DNA of 15,556 nt from AC-32 sp036522595 (GTDB lineage: Bacteria; Actinomycetota; Thermoleophilia; Gaiellales; Gaiellaceae), in contig DATDFL010000182.1 in the NCBI GenBank assembly GCA_036522595.1, forward strand, positions 1-15,556, given 5' to 3'. This document shows positions 1 through 7,059 of this stretch, one piece after another. Each line of letters begins with the position of its first letter. Positions within the stretch are counted from its first letter, which is position 1. A program made the position numbers and the translations under genes. The notes below the pieces were generated by a model, which saw only the letters and a list, made by a program, of their open reading frames with translations, was not told the DNA's origin and made no database searches.

Positions 1-1758
1 GCTGATGAAGCTGCTGCCGCCTTGGGAGCGCGAGACGGAGGCGCCGGCGCGCTGAGGAGCGTCCGAGCGGTAAAGTCGATCGCAGGTGTCGTCCACGGGA
101 GAGCGGCTGGAGCCGGCGACGTCGACGTGCCGCCGACGCTGCGGGCGCTGCTCGCCGCGCGGCTCGACCAGCTCGATGGCCGCGAGCGGTCGGTTCTCGA
201 ACGCGGTGCGGTCGAGGGCGAGATCTTCCACCGCGGGGCGGTGCAGGCGCTCGCGCCCGAGGAGACGCAGGTGACACCGAGCCTGGCGGCGCTCGTCCGC
301 CGGCAGCTCATCCGTCCCGATCGCGCCCAGCTCCGCGGCGACGACGGCTTCCGCTTCCGCCATCTGCTGATCCGCGATGCGGCTTACGACGCGTTGCCGA
401 AATCGACTCGGGCCCAGCTGCACGAGCGGTTCGCCGACTGGCTGAACGAGCAGGGAGCCGACCTCGTCGAGCTCGACGAGGTCCTCGGTTACCACCTCGA
501 GCAGGCGGTCGGATACAGAGCGGAGCTCGGTCAGCGGGACGACAGCCTGGCGCTGCGTGCGGGCGAACGGCTGGCGGCGGCCGGCTGGCGCGCGATGCGG
601 CCGGGCGGCGAGCGGGCGGCAGCGCGCCTTGTCGAACGTGCGCTTGCGCTGACACGCCCGCTCCGGCTCGACGTCGACCTGGAGATCTTGCTGGCCGCAG
701 CCCTGCACGAACACGAGCCCGTGCGCGCGGCCGCGATCTGCGACACCGCAGCCGAACGCGCGCATGCGGCCGCTGACGAGCGCGGCGAGGCCGTCGCCAG
801 GATCGCTGGCATGCTGCATCGCCTCTTCCTCGAACCGGAGGCGGACGTCGACGGCCTCGAGCGGGCGGCGCTGGCGGCGATCCCCACGCTCGAGGCGGCG
901 GACGACCACGCAGGGCTCATGTTCGTGTACGTCGCCCTCGGCTACGGCGTGGCAAACGCGCGCGGCCGCATGGAGGACTGGGCGAACGCGGCCGAAGCGG
1001 CGATCCGGCACGCACGCGCCGCTGGCCTCTACTGGGGAGACAAGTTCGGCCTCACCGCAGCCCTGGTGTGGGGGCCGCGGCCGGCGGACGAGGCGCTGCA
1101 GACGTTCGACAAGGTCGTCGAGGACACGACCGGGCCGGAATGGCCCCTGGTCCGCTCGTACCTGGTCGCTGCGCTCGGCCGCTTCGAGGACGCGTGGGCG
1201 CTCGCGCTTCCTGCCGCCGAGCGTCTCGAGGAGAGCGGCGATCACCGGCAGTACGCATGGCTCGCCGACCTTGCCGCGCTCGAAGGCGACTACGAGACCG
1301 CCGTGCGCTACGGGCAGCAGTCGGTCGGCGCGTACAAGGCCGCCGAGCACCTCGCCTTCGAGGCGGCCTACGGAACCAAGCTCGGCCGCTGGCTCTGCAT
1401 TGTCGGGCGACCCGACGAAGCCGAGCCTCTGGCCGACGTCGCCCGCACGGTCGAGGGGCAGGAGGCCGAATGGCTGTGGCGTCAGGTGCAGGCCCGCGTC
1501 CTCGCACAGCGCGGTCAGCATGTGCACGCGGAAGCGCTGGCGCGCGAGGCGATCGCCATCGTCGAGCGCACTGACGCGCTGACGTTCCAGGGAGACGCGT
1601 TTCGCGACCTCGCCGAGGTGCTGCTCGCCGCCCGTCGCACGGCCGAGGCGGCCGACGCGTTCGAGGAGGCGCTCTCACGCTACGAGCGCAAGAAGAACCT
1701 GGCGATGGTCGCGCAGGTGCAGCCCCGGCTCGAAGGGCTACGCGCCGGCCGCCGTTAG
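1..1758 (+). CDS. C-terminal part of a cyclase/AAA/TPR-type regulator (partial at left edge)
   Basis: The frame is open to base 1, so the gene enters from outside the window. What is visible is the part that follows the AAA ATPase module in actinobacterial 'adenylate/guanylate cyclase domain' regulators. There is a winged-helix-like stretch beginning VPPTLRALLAARLDQL at 127, then the diagnostic FRFRHLLIRDAAYDALP block at 349-399, then about 400 residues of alanine-rich helical repeats of TPR/MalT type ending at 1758. Such proteins are cytosolic signal-responsive ATPases; here no Walker motif or cyclase domain is in view. Oddity: the GNPLF-like end of the AAA domain expected just before VPPT is missing. 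Bases 1-30 read ADEAAAALG, which resembles the family, but 30-110 does not match in any single frame, so a deletion or frameshift there is possible. An internal start (TTG 22 or GTG 127) has no convincing ribosome site. The family call is firm, the 5' structure is not. Confidence 0.72.
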   Translation, partial: ADEAAAALGARDGGAGALRSVRAVKSIAGVVHGRAAGAGDVDVPPTLRALLAARLDQLDGRERSVLERGAVEGEIFHRGAVQALAPEETQVTPSLAALVRRQLIRPDRAQLRGDDGFRFRHLLIRDAAYDALPKSTRAQLHERFADWLNEQGADLVELDEVLGYHLEQAVGYRAELGQRDDSLALRAGERLAAAGWRAMRPGGERAAARLVERALALTRPLRLDVDLEILLAAALHEHEPVRAAAICDTAAERAHAAADERGEAVARIAGMLHRLFLEPEADVDGLERAALAAIPTLEAADDHAGLMFVYVALGYGVANARGRMEDWANAAEAAIRHARAAGLYWGDKFGLTAALVWGPRPADEALQTFDKVVEDTTGPEWPLVRSYLVAALGRFEDAWALALPAAERLEESGDHRQYAWLADLAALEGDYETAVRYGQQSVGAYKAAEHLAFEAAYGTKLGRWLCIVGRPDEAEPLADVARTVEGQEAEWLWRQVQARVLAQRGQHVHAEALAREAIAIVERTDALTFQGDAFRDLAEVLLAARRTAEAADAFEEALSRYERKKNLAMVAQVQPRLEGLRAGRR

Positions 1759-1879
1759 CGCAGGTCTTCGGACGACGCCCGCCCTAGATTTCGGCGGCGG
1801 TCCGGTGACGACTCTTGTCACTCAGCTTTGTACATCTCGTTCACGCTGCGAGTCCACGGCCGGTCAGCGAAGAACATTC
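1759..1879. other. Intergenic DNA without a recognisable gene
   Basis: This 121-bp stretch lies between the end of the TPR-type regulator and the first 180-bp repeat. No start with a ribosome site, no strong hairpin with a T run and no RNA gene was seen. A short segment at 1852-1864 (gtccacggccggt) recurs inside repeat copy 2 near 8742, which may mean the repeated unit has partial extensions. Confidence 0.5.
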
Positions 1880-2059
1880 GAGGGAACACTGAGGGAACAC
1901 CAACCCGGGTATGCGCGTCCAGACCCGGTCACTCGTCCTCGGGCGATTCCTGCGACTTCCGCGCATTCTTTGGTCGACGCGACCCGCGTTTGCCCCCGCT
2001 TGCCGCCTCGTTGCTCGATGGTAAGGAGGGGGTCGACGGTTCGAGTCCGTCAGAGGGCT
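1880..2059 (+). repeat. 180-bp direct repeat, copy 1, ending in a tRNA-Thr 3' half
   Basis: This segment aligns without gaps to 8705-8884, with about 145 of 180 positions identical by hand count. The left edge is two tandem GAGGGAACAC units (1880-1889 and 1891-1900). The middle (1950-1990) is only about 50-60% identical. The last 53 bases (2007-2059) match at 52 of 53. The final 42 bases have the fold of a tRNA from the anticodon loop to the discriminator base. On the minus strand both copies read as an open frame ending at the aligned position, with a basic/acidic tail and stop TGA here (1929-1931). It lies about 120 bp past the regulator gene and ahead of the redox operon. It could be a scar of tRNA-targeted integration or a member of a tRNA-derived interspersed repeat family. 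Confidence 0.85.
2018..2059 (+). other. tRNA-Thr(GGT)-like 3' half, attachment-site-like core (left)
   Basis: Read as a tRNA: anticodon loop ATGGTAA at 2018-2024 with T33 and anticodon GGT (2020-2022), 3' anticodon stem GGAGG (2025-2029), variable GGGTC, a perfect T arm GACGG-TTCGAGT-CCGTC (2035-2051), 3' acceptor AGAGGGC (2052-2058) and discriminator T. No matching 5' half (GCCCTCT acceptor, D arm) precedes it, so it is not a working tRNA. Tyrosine integrases commonly recombine in the anticodon loop or T arm and leave exactly such 3' halves. The tRNA-Thr identity comes from the anticodon plus general resemblance to actinobacterial tRNA-Thr(GGT). Confidence 0.65.
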
Positions 2060-2143
2060 TCGCAGAAACCCCTGCTAATCGGACGGTTGAGTTGTCTTGG
2101 TCGTCAACGGCTGTCACGCGCGGGCACTCGCGGGCACGACCTG

Positions 2144-2153
2144 GTGTTCCCTC
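2144..2153 (-). repeat. Inverted copy of the GAGGGAACAC unit
   Basis: GTGTTCCCTC is the exact reverse complement of the 10-bp unit found in tandem at 1880-1900 and 8705-8725. It lies 85 bp to the right of the tRNA-like core, so the core is flanked by the unit in opposite orientations. This could reflect integrase arm-type sites around an att core, but chance cannot be excluded for 10 bp. Confidence 0.45.
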
Positions 2154-2173
2154 GTTGGGCGCATCGGCAGACG

Positions 2174-2199
2174 GGTTTCGGCTTGTTCAAGCCGAAACC
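2174..2199. terminator. Perfect 11-bp stem-loop downstream of the XRE gene
   Basis: The arms 2174-2184 (GGTTTCGGCTT) and 2189-2199 pair perfectly around a GTTC loop. There is no T run on either side, so it is not a classical factor-independent terminator. It lies about 54 bp past the stop of the minus-strand regulator and may back up the hairpin at 2230-2249, or protect the mRNA 3' end. Confidence 0.45.
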
Positions 2200-2220
2200 G
2201 AAGCACCTGACCCCCTGCGT

Positions 2221-2249
2221 ACCGAGAAACGGCAGCCGCTGCGCTGCCG
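2221..2249 (-). terminator. Candidate factor-independent terminator of the XRE gene
   Basis: On the minus strand a 7-bp GC stem CGGCAGC/GCTGCCG with a 6-base loop (2230-2249) is followed directly by TTTCTC. It begins 3 bases after the stop codon of the regulator at 2253-2255. Position and shape fit a terminator, though the T tract is short and interrupted. Confidence 0.55.
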
Positions 2250-2252
2250 CGG

Positions 2253-3119
2253 TCAGCGTGTAGTACGAAGGTGCTCGTCGGCCCATGTCGCGAGCTCGCG
2301 AAGCGCTTGCTCAGAGCGTGAGCCGGGCTCCGCGGTGAAGACGACGAGCTGCTGGTCGGGCTCGGCGTCAGAAGTGAGTGCGTCCCATTCGAGTGTGATC
2401 TCCCCGACGACGGGGTGGTCGTACCTGCGGGTGCCGCGGCGCTTGACGGCGACGTGCGTACCTGCCCACCACTGACGGAACTGCGCGTCGCGGATCGAGA
2501 GGTCACCCACGAGCTCGGCGAGGCGCGGGTCGTCCGGCTTGCGGGCTGCCTCCATCCGCATGTAGGAGACGACCGCGCGAGCGAGCTCTTCCCACTCAGG
2601 GTAGAGCGAGCGCAGGCGCGGGTCGGTGAAGAGCAGGCGCACGAAATTGCGTTCGCGTTCCGGTATCTCGCCGAAGTCGACCATCAGCGCGGCGGCGAGC
2701 GGGTTCCAGGCGAGGATGTCGTGCGTCGGCGTCATCACGATCGCCGGCGCGTCGATGCGGGCGAGGAGGCGCTGCAGGTACGGCTTCACCTTTTGCGGCG
2801 CGCGCCGCCGCGACTTCGCAGGCGTGCCCGCGAGCTCGTACATGTAGGTGCGCTGGTCGTCCTCGAGGCGCAGCACGCGCGCGAGCGAGGCCAGGACCGG
2901 CCCGGACGGCTGGATCCTGCCCTGCTCGAGGCGCGTGTAGTAATCGGTCGAGATCGCAGCGATTTGCGCGACCTCCTCCCGGCGAAGACCCGCGACCCGC
3001 CGCTGCGTCCCACCCTCCGGCAGGCCGACATCGCCCGGGCTGAGCTCGGAGCGGCGCGCGCGGAGGAAGTCGCCGAGCTCATTGTGTTCGTCCTCGCGGA
3101 GGTTCATCGCGGCTGCCAT
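2253..3119 (-). CDS. XRE-family transcriptional regulator with MmyB-like ligand domain
   Basis: The product has 288 residues. Residues 15-75 form a Cro/C1-type helix-turn-helix with the subfamily signature LRREEVAQIA...STDYYTRLEQGR. From about residue 110 the MmyB-like (MLTR) ligand-binding domain follows, recognisable by ILAWNPLAAAL, NFVRLLFTDPRLR and, near the end, GEITLEWDAL and QQLVVFTAEPGS. Proteins of this family are dimeric cytosolic regulators, often repressing a divergent oxidoreductase or transporter operon; that arrangement is seen here. Start: ATG at 3117-3119; a second in-frame ATG at 3105-3107 is possible and neither has a strong ribosome site. The open frame extends to 3383, but that extension overlaps the divergent MFS gene and looks non-coding. 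The likely ligand is a substrate or product of the neighbouring enzymes. Confidence 0.9.
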   Translation of the reverse strand: MAAAMNLREDEHNELGDFLRARRSELSPGDVGLPEGGTQRRVAGLRREEVAQIAAISTDYYTRLEQGRIQPSGPVLASLARVLRLEDDQRTYMYELAGTPAKSRRRAPQKVKPYLQRLLARIDAPAIVMTPTHDILAWNPLAAALMVDFGEIPERERNFVRLLFTDPRLRSLYPEWEELARAVVSYMRMEAARKPDDPRLAELVGDLSIRDAQFRQWWAGTHVAVKRRGTRRYDHPVVGEITLEWDALTSDAEPDQQLVVFTAEPGSRSEQALRELATWADEHLRTTR

Positions 3120-3156
3120 TGTCGCTCGGCTGCCTGCGACTCGGGTGGGCGAGATG

Positions 3157-3181
3157 TTCCTAGGAGTCGTTTTCCTAGGAA
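3157..3181. promoter_or_regulatory. Twin TTCCTAGGA operator candidate in the divergent control region
   Basis: TTCCTAGGA (3157-3165) and the fully palindromic TTCCTAGGAA (3172-3181) share the CCTAGG core. Their centres are 15 bp apart, in the 111-bp gap between the regulator start (3119) and the exporter start (3231). Two dyads in a divergent promoter are the usual signature of an autoregulating repressor. That the XRE protein binds them is an inference from position. No clear -35/-10 pair could be assigned to either gene. Confidence 0.5.
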
Positions 3182-3230
3182 GAACCCTCTCTAGCTGCAG
3201 AGACGTCGGCTCGGCACCCTGGACTTCGCG

Positions 3231-4727
3231 ATGCGGAACGAAGCGAAGAACATCGGCCGGCTCGAACGATGGACTCGTGGCGAGAAGCTGCTGCTGGTCG
3301 TCCTCGGCGGCGTCGTCTTCCTCGACACCCTCGACCTCTCGCTCGTCCAGGTCGCGCTGCCCGCGATCGGCTCGGACCTGCACCTTCCCGATGGCCAGCT
3401 CCAGTGGATCGTCTCGGCATTCGTCCTCGGTTACGGCGGGTTCCTGCTCTTCGGCGGCCGAAGCGCCGACGTTCTCGGCCGCAAGCGCGTTCTGGTGTGG
3501 GGCCTCGTAGCGCTAATCGGTGCGTCGATCCTCGGCGCCATCGCGACCGACGGAACGCTGCTGATTGTCGCCCGGTTCGTCAAAGGCGTCACCGCGGCCT
3601 TCACAGCGCCCGCCGCGCTCTCGATCCTCACGACCTCGTTCGGTGAAGGCCACCGCCGGAACCGGGCGCTCGGCGTCTACGCCGCAGCTGCCGCCGCCGG
3701 CTTCACGTTCGGTCTCGTCGCGGGAGGCCTGCTGACACAGCTCAGCTGGCGCTACACGTTCGCCGCCGTCGCTCCCGTCGCCCTCGTTCTGCTCCTGGCC
3801 GCACTGCGCGTCATCCGTCCCGACCCGATCGCGAACGACAACGGCCGTCGGCTGGACGTCGCGGGCGCACTCACCATCACCGGCACGTTCCTCATCTTTG
3901 TCTGGGCGATCGTCGAAGCGCCCTCAGCCGGCTGGACCTCCCTACGCACGCTTGGCGCGTTCGGCGTCTCGGCCTTGCTCGTTGCGCTGTTCGTGGCCAT
4001 CGAGAGCACGGTGGAGCAGCCGCTCGTCCGGCTTGGAATCCTCCGCTCCGGACTGCTGATCCGCGCGAACCTCGGTTCCCTGCTCCTGTTCGGGTCTGCG
4101 ACGGCGCTCAACTTCATCACCACCCTTTACCTGCAGGACGTGCTCGGGTGGGGCCCGCTGAAGACCGGGCTCATCTTCATGACATCGAGTCTCGCCACGG
4201 CCGCTGTCGGGCCACGCGCCGGGGCCCTCGCGACACGGATCGGCGGCGCACCGATCCTCCTCTCCGGCGCTGTCGCGACCGTCGTATCGAACCTCGTCTT
4301 CCTCGACATCGGCATCAGCTCGAACTACACCGTCATCATCGCGTCGCGCCTGCTGACCGGTGTCGGCTTCGGACTCGCCTATCCGACTCTGAACATCCAG
4401 GCGCTAGCCGGCGTGCGCGACGATGAGCAGGGTCTCGCGTCCGGTCTCGTCGGCAGCTCGTTCCAGATCGGCGGCGCGATCGTCCTCGCCCTCGCGACCG
4501 CGACCATCCTCGCGCACACACCAACCGAAGCGACGCCCGCCCAGAGCGTGCACGCGTTCACCGCAGGCGTTTACGTGGCCGTCGCCTCAGCATGCTTGCT
4601 CGTAGCGATCGCCGTCGCCTGCTGGCGCAGCGAACGACGCCATACGACCTTGCACAACGCCGTCCAGCACCATTCTCCGGCGCCCGCGACCGAGACCGTC
4701 GCCGACTCGCTCGACGTCGCCGCCTGA
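3231..4727 (+). CDS. MFS drug exporter, DHA2 (EmrB/QacA) type
   Basis: The 498-residue integral membrane protein has the length and hydrophobicity of the 14-helix DHA2 proton antiporters. Residues 34-44 (LDLSLVQVALP) match the first-helix motif. Residues 76-86 (GRSADVLGRKR) are motif A in loop 2-3. A Gly/Ala-rich motif C-like stretch (GFTFGLVAGGLL) marks the antiporter-type fifth helix. The last roughly 40 residues are polar and cytoplasmic. The start is the only ATG that keeps the N-terminal amphipathic segment; the ribosome site is weak. It is the first gene of the operon, divergent from the XRE regulator, and ends 20 bases before the cupin. It presumably exports the compound, or its product, handled by the enzymes downstream; the substrate is unknown. 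Confidence 0.9.
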   Translation: MRNEAKNIGRLERWTRGEKLLLVVLGGVVFLDTLDLSLVQVALPAIGSDLHLPDGQLQWIVSAFVLGYGGFLLFGGRSADVLGRKRVLVWGLVALIGASILGAIATDGTLLIVARFVKGVTAAFTAPAALSILTTSFGEGHRRNRALGVYAAAAAAGFTFGLVAGGLLTQLSWRYTFAAVAPVALVLLLAALRVIRPDPIANDNGRRLDVAGALTITGTFLIFVWAIVEAPSAGWTSLRTLGAFGVSALLVALFVAIESTVEQPLVRLGILRSGLLIRANLGSLLLFGSATALNFITTLYLQDVLGWGPLKTGLIFMTSSLATAAVGPRAGALATRIGGAPILLSGAVATVVSNLVFLDIGISSNYTVIIASRLLTGVGFGLAYPTLNIQALAGVRDDEQGLASGLVGSSFQIGGAIVLALATATILAHTPTEATPAQSVHAFTAGVYVAVASACLLVAIAVACWRSERRHTTLHNAVQHHSPAPATETVADSLDVAA

Positions 4728-4747
4728 AGAAACCGAAGGAGAACCGC

Positions 4748-5161
4748 ATGCAGATCACACGCAACACGCTCGACACGAGCCCCGGCCCCGCCGACTGGTT
4801 CAGCGGCACCGTGTTCATTGACGCGATCGCCGCGGCCCCGCCGCTCGGCGCCGCAGCAGTTCATTTCACGCCCGGCGCACGCACCGCCTGGCACACCCAC
4901 CCGCACGGCCAGACGATCTTCGTGACCGAGGGCGTCGGGCTCTGCCAGCGCGAGGGTGGGCAGATCGAGGTGATCGGCCCCGGCGACCGCGTCTTCTTCG
5001 AGCCCGACGAGAACCACTGGCACGGCGCCGCACCGACACGTCTGATGACGCACCTGGCGATGCAGCTCGCAGATGAGAGCGGAAGCCCTGTCAGTTGGGG
5101 CAGACACGTTAGCGACGACGAGTACGCACAGGCGCCGACGCTCGAGGACGGTGATCGTTGA
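4748..5161 (+). CDS. Small cupin, hydroxynitrile-lyase-like (GtHNL type)
   Basis: The product is a 137-residue single-domain cupin. Start ATG 4748 follows AAGGAG (4736-4741) by 6 bases; the longer open frame from 4592 would overlap the exporter gene. Metal ligands are visible: H49 and H51 in HTHPHGQ, Q55, and H90 in ENHWHG. The spacing 49/51/55/90 equals that of the Mn ligands of the Granulicella cupin hydroxynitrile lyase (53/55/59/94) shifted by four. Such cupins are often annotated '(R)-mandelonitrile lyase' or carboxymuconolactone decarboxylase-like and may act on cyanohydrins or other carbonyl adducts; the true substrate here is unknown. Its TGA overlaps the next ATG by one base (TGATG), which implies translational coupling to the dehydrogenase. 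Confidence 0.88.
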   Translation: MQITRNTLDTSPGPADWFSGTVFIDAIAAAPPLGAAAVHFTPGARTAWHTHPHGQTIFVTEGVGLCQREGGQIEVIGPGDRVFFEPDENHWHGAAPTRLMTHLAMQLADESGSPVSWGRHVSDDEYAQAPTLEDGDR

Positions 5162-6188
5162 TGCGCGGCGCGGTCATGTACGGCCCCGGCGACGTGCGCG
5201 TCGAGGACCGCAACGATCCGCGCATCGTCGATCCGACCGACGCGATCATCCGCGTGTCGGTCGCGTGCGTCTGCGGCTCCGACCTCTGGCCGTACCGGGG
5301 CATCGGCGTCGGCGACGACGCCTGGCCGATGCCGATGGGTCACGAATACGTCGGCATCGTCGAAGAAGTCGGCGACGAGATTGCGACGATCCGGCCGGGC
5401 CAGTTCGTCGTCGGCTCGTTCTGGGCCTCCGACAACACTTGCGCGATCTGCCGCGGCGGCTACCAGAGCGCCTGCGTCAACCGCGTGCCGATGGCGCGCT
5501 CGGCTCACAAGCGGAGCTCCTGCGTGTTCCGCTCGCCGACGGCACCCTCGTCGCCACCCCCGACATTCCCTCCCACGACCTGCTCCCCAGCCTGCTCGCC
5601 GCCTCAGACGTGCTCGGCACGGGCTGGTTCGCTGTCGTCGCCGCCGAAGCCGGCCCCGGCAAGACCGTCGCGGTCGTCGGCGACGGTGCAGTCGGCCTGC
5701 TCGCCGTGCTCGCGGCAAAGCAGGTCGGCGCCGAGCGCATCATCGCGATGAGCCGCCACGAGGAGCGCCAGCGCCTGGCGCGCGAGTTCGGCGCGACCGA
5801 CATCGTCGAGGAACGCGGCGACGAAGGCGTCGAGCGGATCAAGGAGCTGACCGACGGACTCGGCGCGCACTCCGTCGTCGAGGCTGTCGGCACACAGGAA
5901 TCGATGATGCAGGCGCTTCACGCGACCCGCCCCGGCGGGCACGTCGGCTTCGTCGGCGTCACCCACGACGTCGCCGTACCCGGCATGGACCTCTTCTGGA
6001 GCCTGGCTCACCTTCACGGCGGCCCGGCTCCGGTCCGCCGCTTCCTGCCCGAGCTGATCGAGCTGATCTGGAACCGGACGATCGAACCCGGAAAGGTCTT
6101 CGACCTCGAGCTCCCGCTCAGCGACGCCGCCGCCGGGTACGAGGCGATGGACGAACGACGTGCGATCAAGGCGCTTCTGCGCCCATGA
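5161..6188 (+). pseudogene. Zinc-dependent alcohol dehydrogenase, interrupted by a one-base frameshift
   Basis: A medium-chain (MDR) dehydrogenase of about 342 residues is spread over two frames. Frame 1 (from ATG 5161) runs to about 5493. It contains the catalytic zinc ligand C38 in CVCGSD, then GHE at 60-62, and C94, C97 and C105 of the structural zinc loop. Frame 3 continues at about 5490-5500 with QAELLRVPLADGTLVATP, the Rossmann motif VVGDGAVGLLAVLAAKQVG and the substrate domain, to TGA at 6186-6188. The total of 1028 bases is one short of a multiple of three, so a single lost base near GGCGCGCT restores the gene. Either the gene is newly broken or this is a sequencing or assembly error. 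The first cysteine of the usual four-cysteine structural site is absent. It overlaps the cupin by one base. It probably oxidises an alcohol or reduces an aldehyde with NAD(P). Confidence 0.85.
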
Positions 6189-6222
6189 GCGCGCGACCAC
6201 ACACCAAGGGAAGGACAGAAGG

Positions 6223-7059
6223 ATGACTGACAAGAAGGTATGGCTCGTCACCGGGGCCGGCCGCGGAATGGGCGTCGACATCGCGAAGGCAGCGCTCGCC
6301 GCCGGCCACGCCGTCGTCGCAACCGGCCGCAACACCGACACGGTCAAGCAGGCGCTCGGCGACCACGCCGACCTGCTCGTCGCCGAACTCGACGTCACGA
6401 GGCCGGCATCCGCCGAGGCCGCAACGAACGCAGCGGTCGACCGGTTCGGCCGCATCGACGTGCTCGTCAACAACGCCGGCAACTTCTACGCCGGCTACTT
6501 CGAGGAACTCACGCCCGAGCAGATAGACGCACAGCTCGCCGTGACGTTGCTTGGCCCAATGACCGTCACCCGCTCCGTGCTGCCGGTCATGCGCGAGCAG
6601 CGCTCCGGCCACATCGTCACGATCACCTCCACGGCCGGCATCGTCGGCGGCGAGACCACCTCGAGCTACGCCGCAGCGAAGTTCGGCGCCGAAGGCTGGA
6701 TGGAGTCGCTCGCACCGGAGGTAGCCTCGTTCGGGATCAAGACCACGGTCGTCGAGCCCGGCTTCTTCCGCACCGAGCTGCTCGAGCCTGCCTCGACAAC
6801 GTTCGCCGAGCTTTCGATCGACGACTACGCCGCGCGCAGGGCCGAGAACCGCGCCTGGTGGGGGTCGATGAACGGCAAGCAAGAAGGCGACCCGACCAAG
6901 CTCGCCGCCGCGCTCGTGCAGATCGTCGACCAGGACAACCCGCCCGTCCGCTGGGTCGCCGGCGCAGACGCCGTCGCCGCCGTCGAGCAGAAGGCGCGCG
7001 ACCTGCTCGCACAGGTCGACGCCTACCGCGACATCTCGACCTCGCTCGCGATCGCATGA
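6223..7059 (+). CDS. Short-chain dehydrogenase/reductase
   Basis: The product is a 278-residue classical SDR. The cofactor motif TGAGRGMG is at 10-17, NNAG at 83-86, catalytic S136 in the ITSTAG segment, and Y149/K153 in SYAAAK. The active-site Asn normally found before the GP motif aligns with T108 (AVTLLGP), an unusual change. The proline-glycine motif EPGFFRTEL follows the active site. Start ATG 6223 has GGGAAGGA about 7 bases upstream. It is 34 bases after the dehydrogenase and its TGA overlaps the ATG of the LLM gene by four bases (ATGA). It is a cytosolic NAD(P)-dependent carbonyl or alcohol oxidoreductase of unknown substrate. Confidence 0.9.
   Translation: MTDKKVWLVTGAGRGMGVDIAKAALAAGHAVVATGRNTDTVKQALGDHADLLVAELDVTRPASAEAATNAAVDRFGRIDVLVNNAGNFYAGYFEELTPEQIDAQLAVTLLGPMTVTRSVLPVMREQRSGHIVTITSTAGIVGGETTSSYAAAKFGAEGWMESLAPEVASFGIKTTVVEPGFFRTELLEPASTTFAELSIDDYAARRAENRAWWGSMNGKQEGDPTKLAAALVQIVDQDNPPVRWVAGADAVAAVEQKARDLLAQVDAYRDISTSLAIA

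Noticed and set aside
2018..2059. A functional tRNA-Thr gene
   Set aside because: There is no 5' acceptor strand, no D arm and only three pairs in the anticodon stem on the 5' side.
1805..2475. Plus-strand open frames of 152 and 215 codons across the intergenic repeat
   Set aside because: They cross the tRNA-like core and the antisense of the regulator, lack ribosome sites and contain the GSTVRVRQRA peptide typical of spurious translations of tRNA genes.
3120..3383. N-terminal extension of the XRE regulator
   Set aside because: It overlaps the divergent exporter gene and has no domain similarity.
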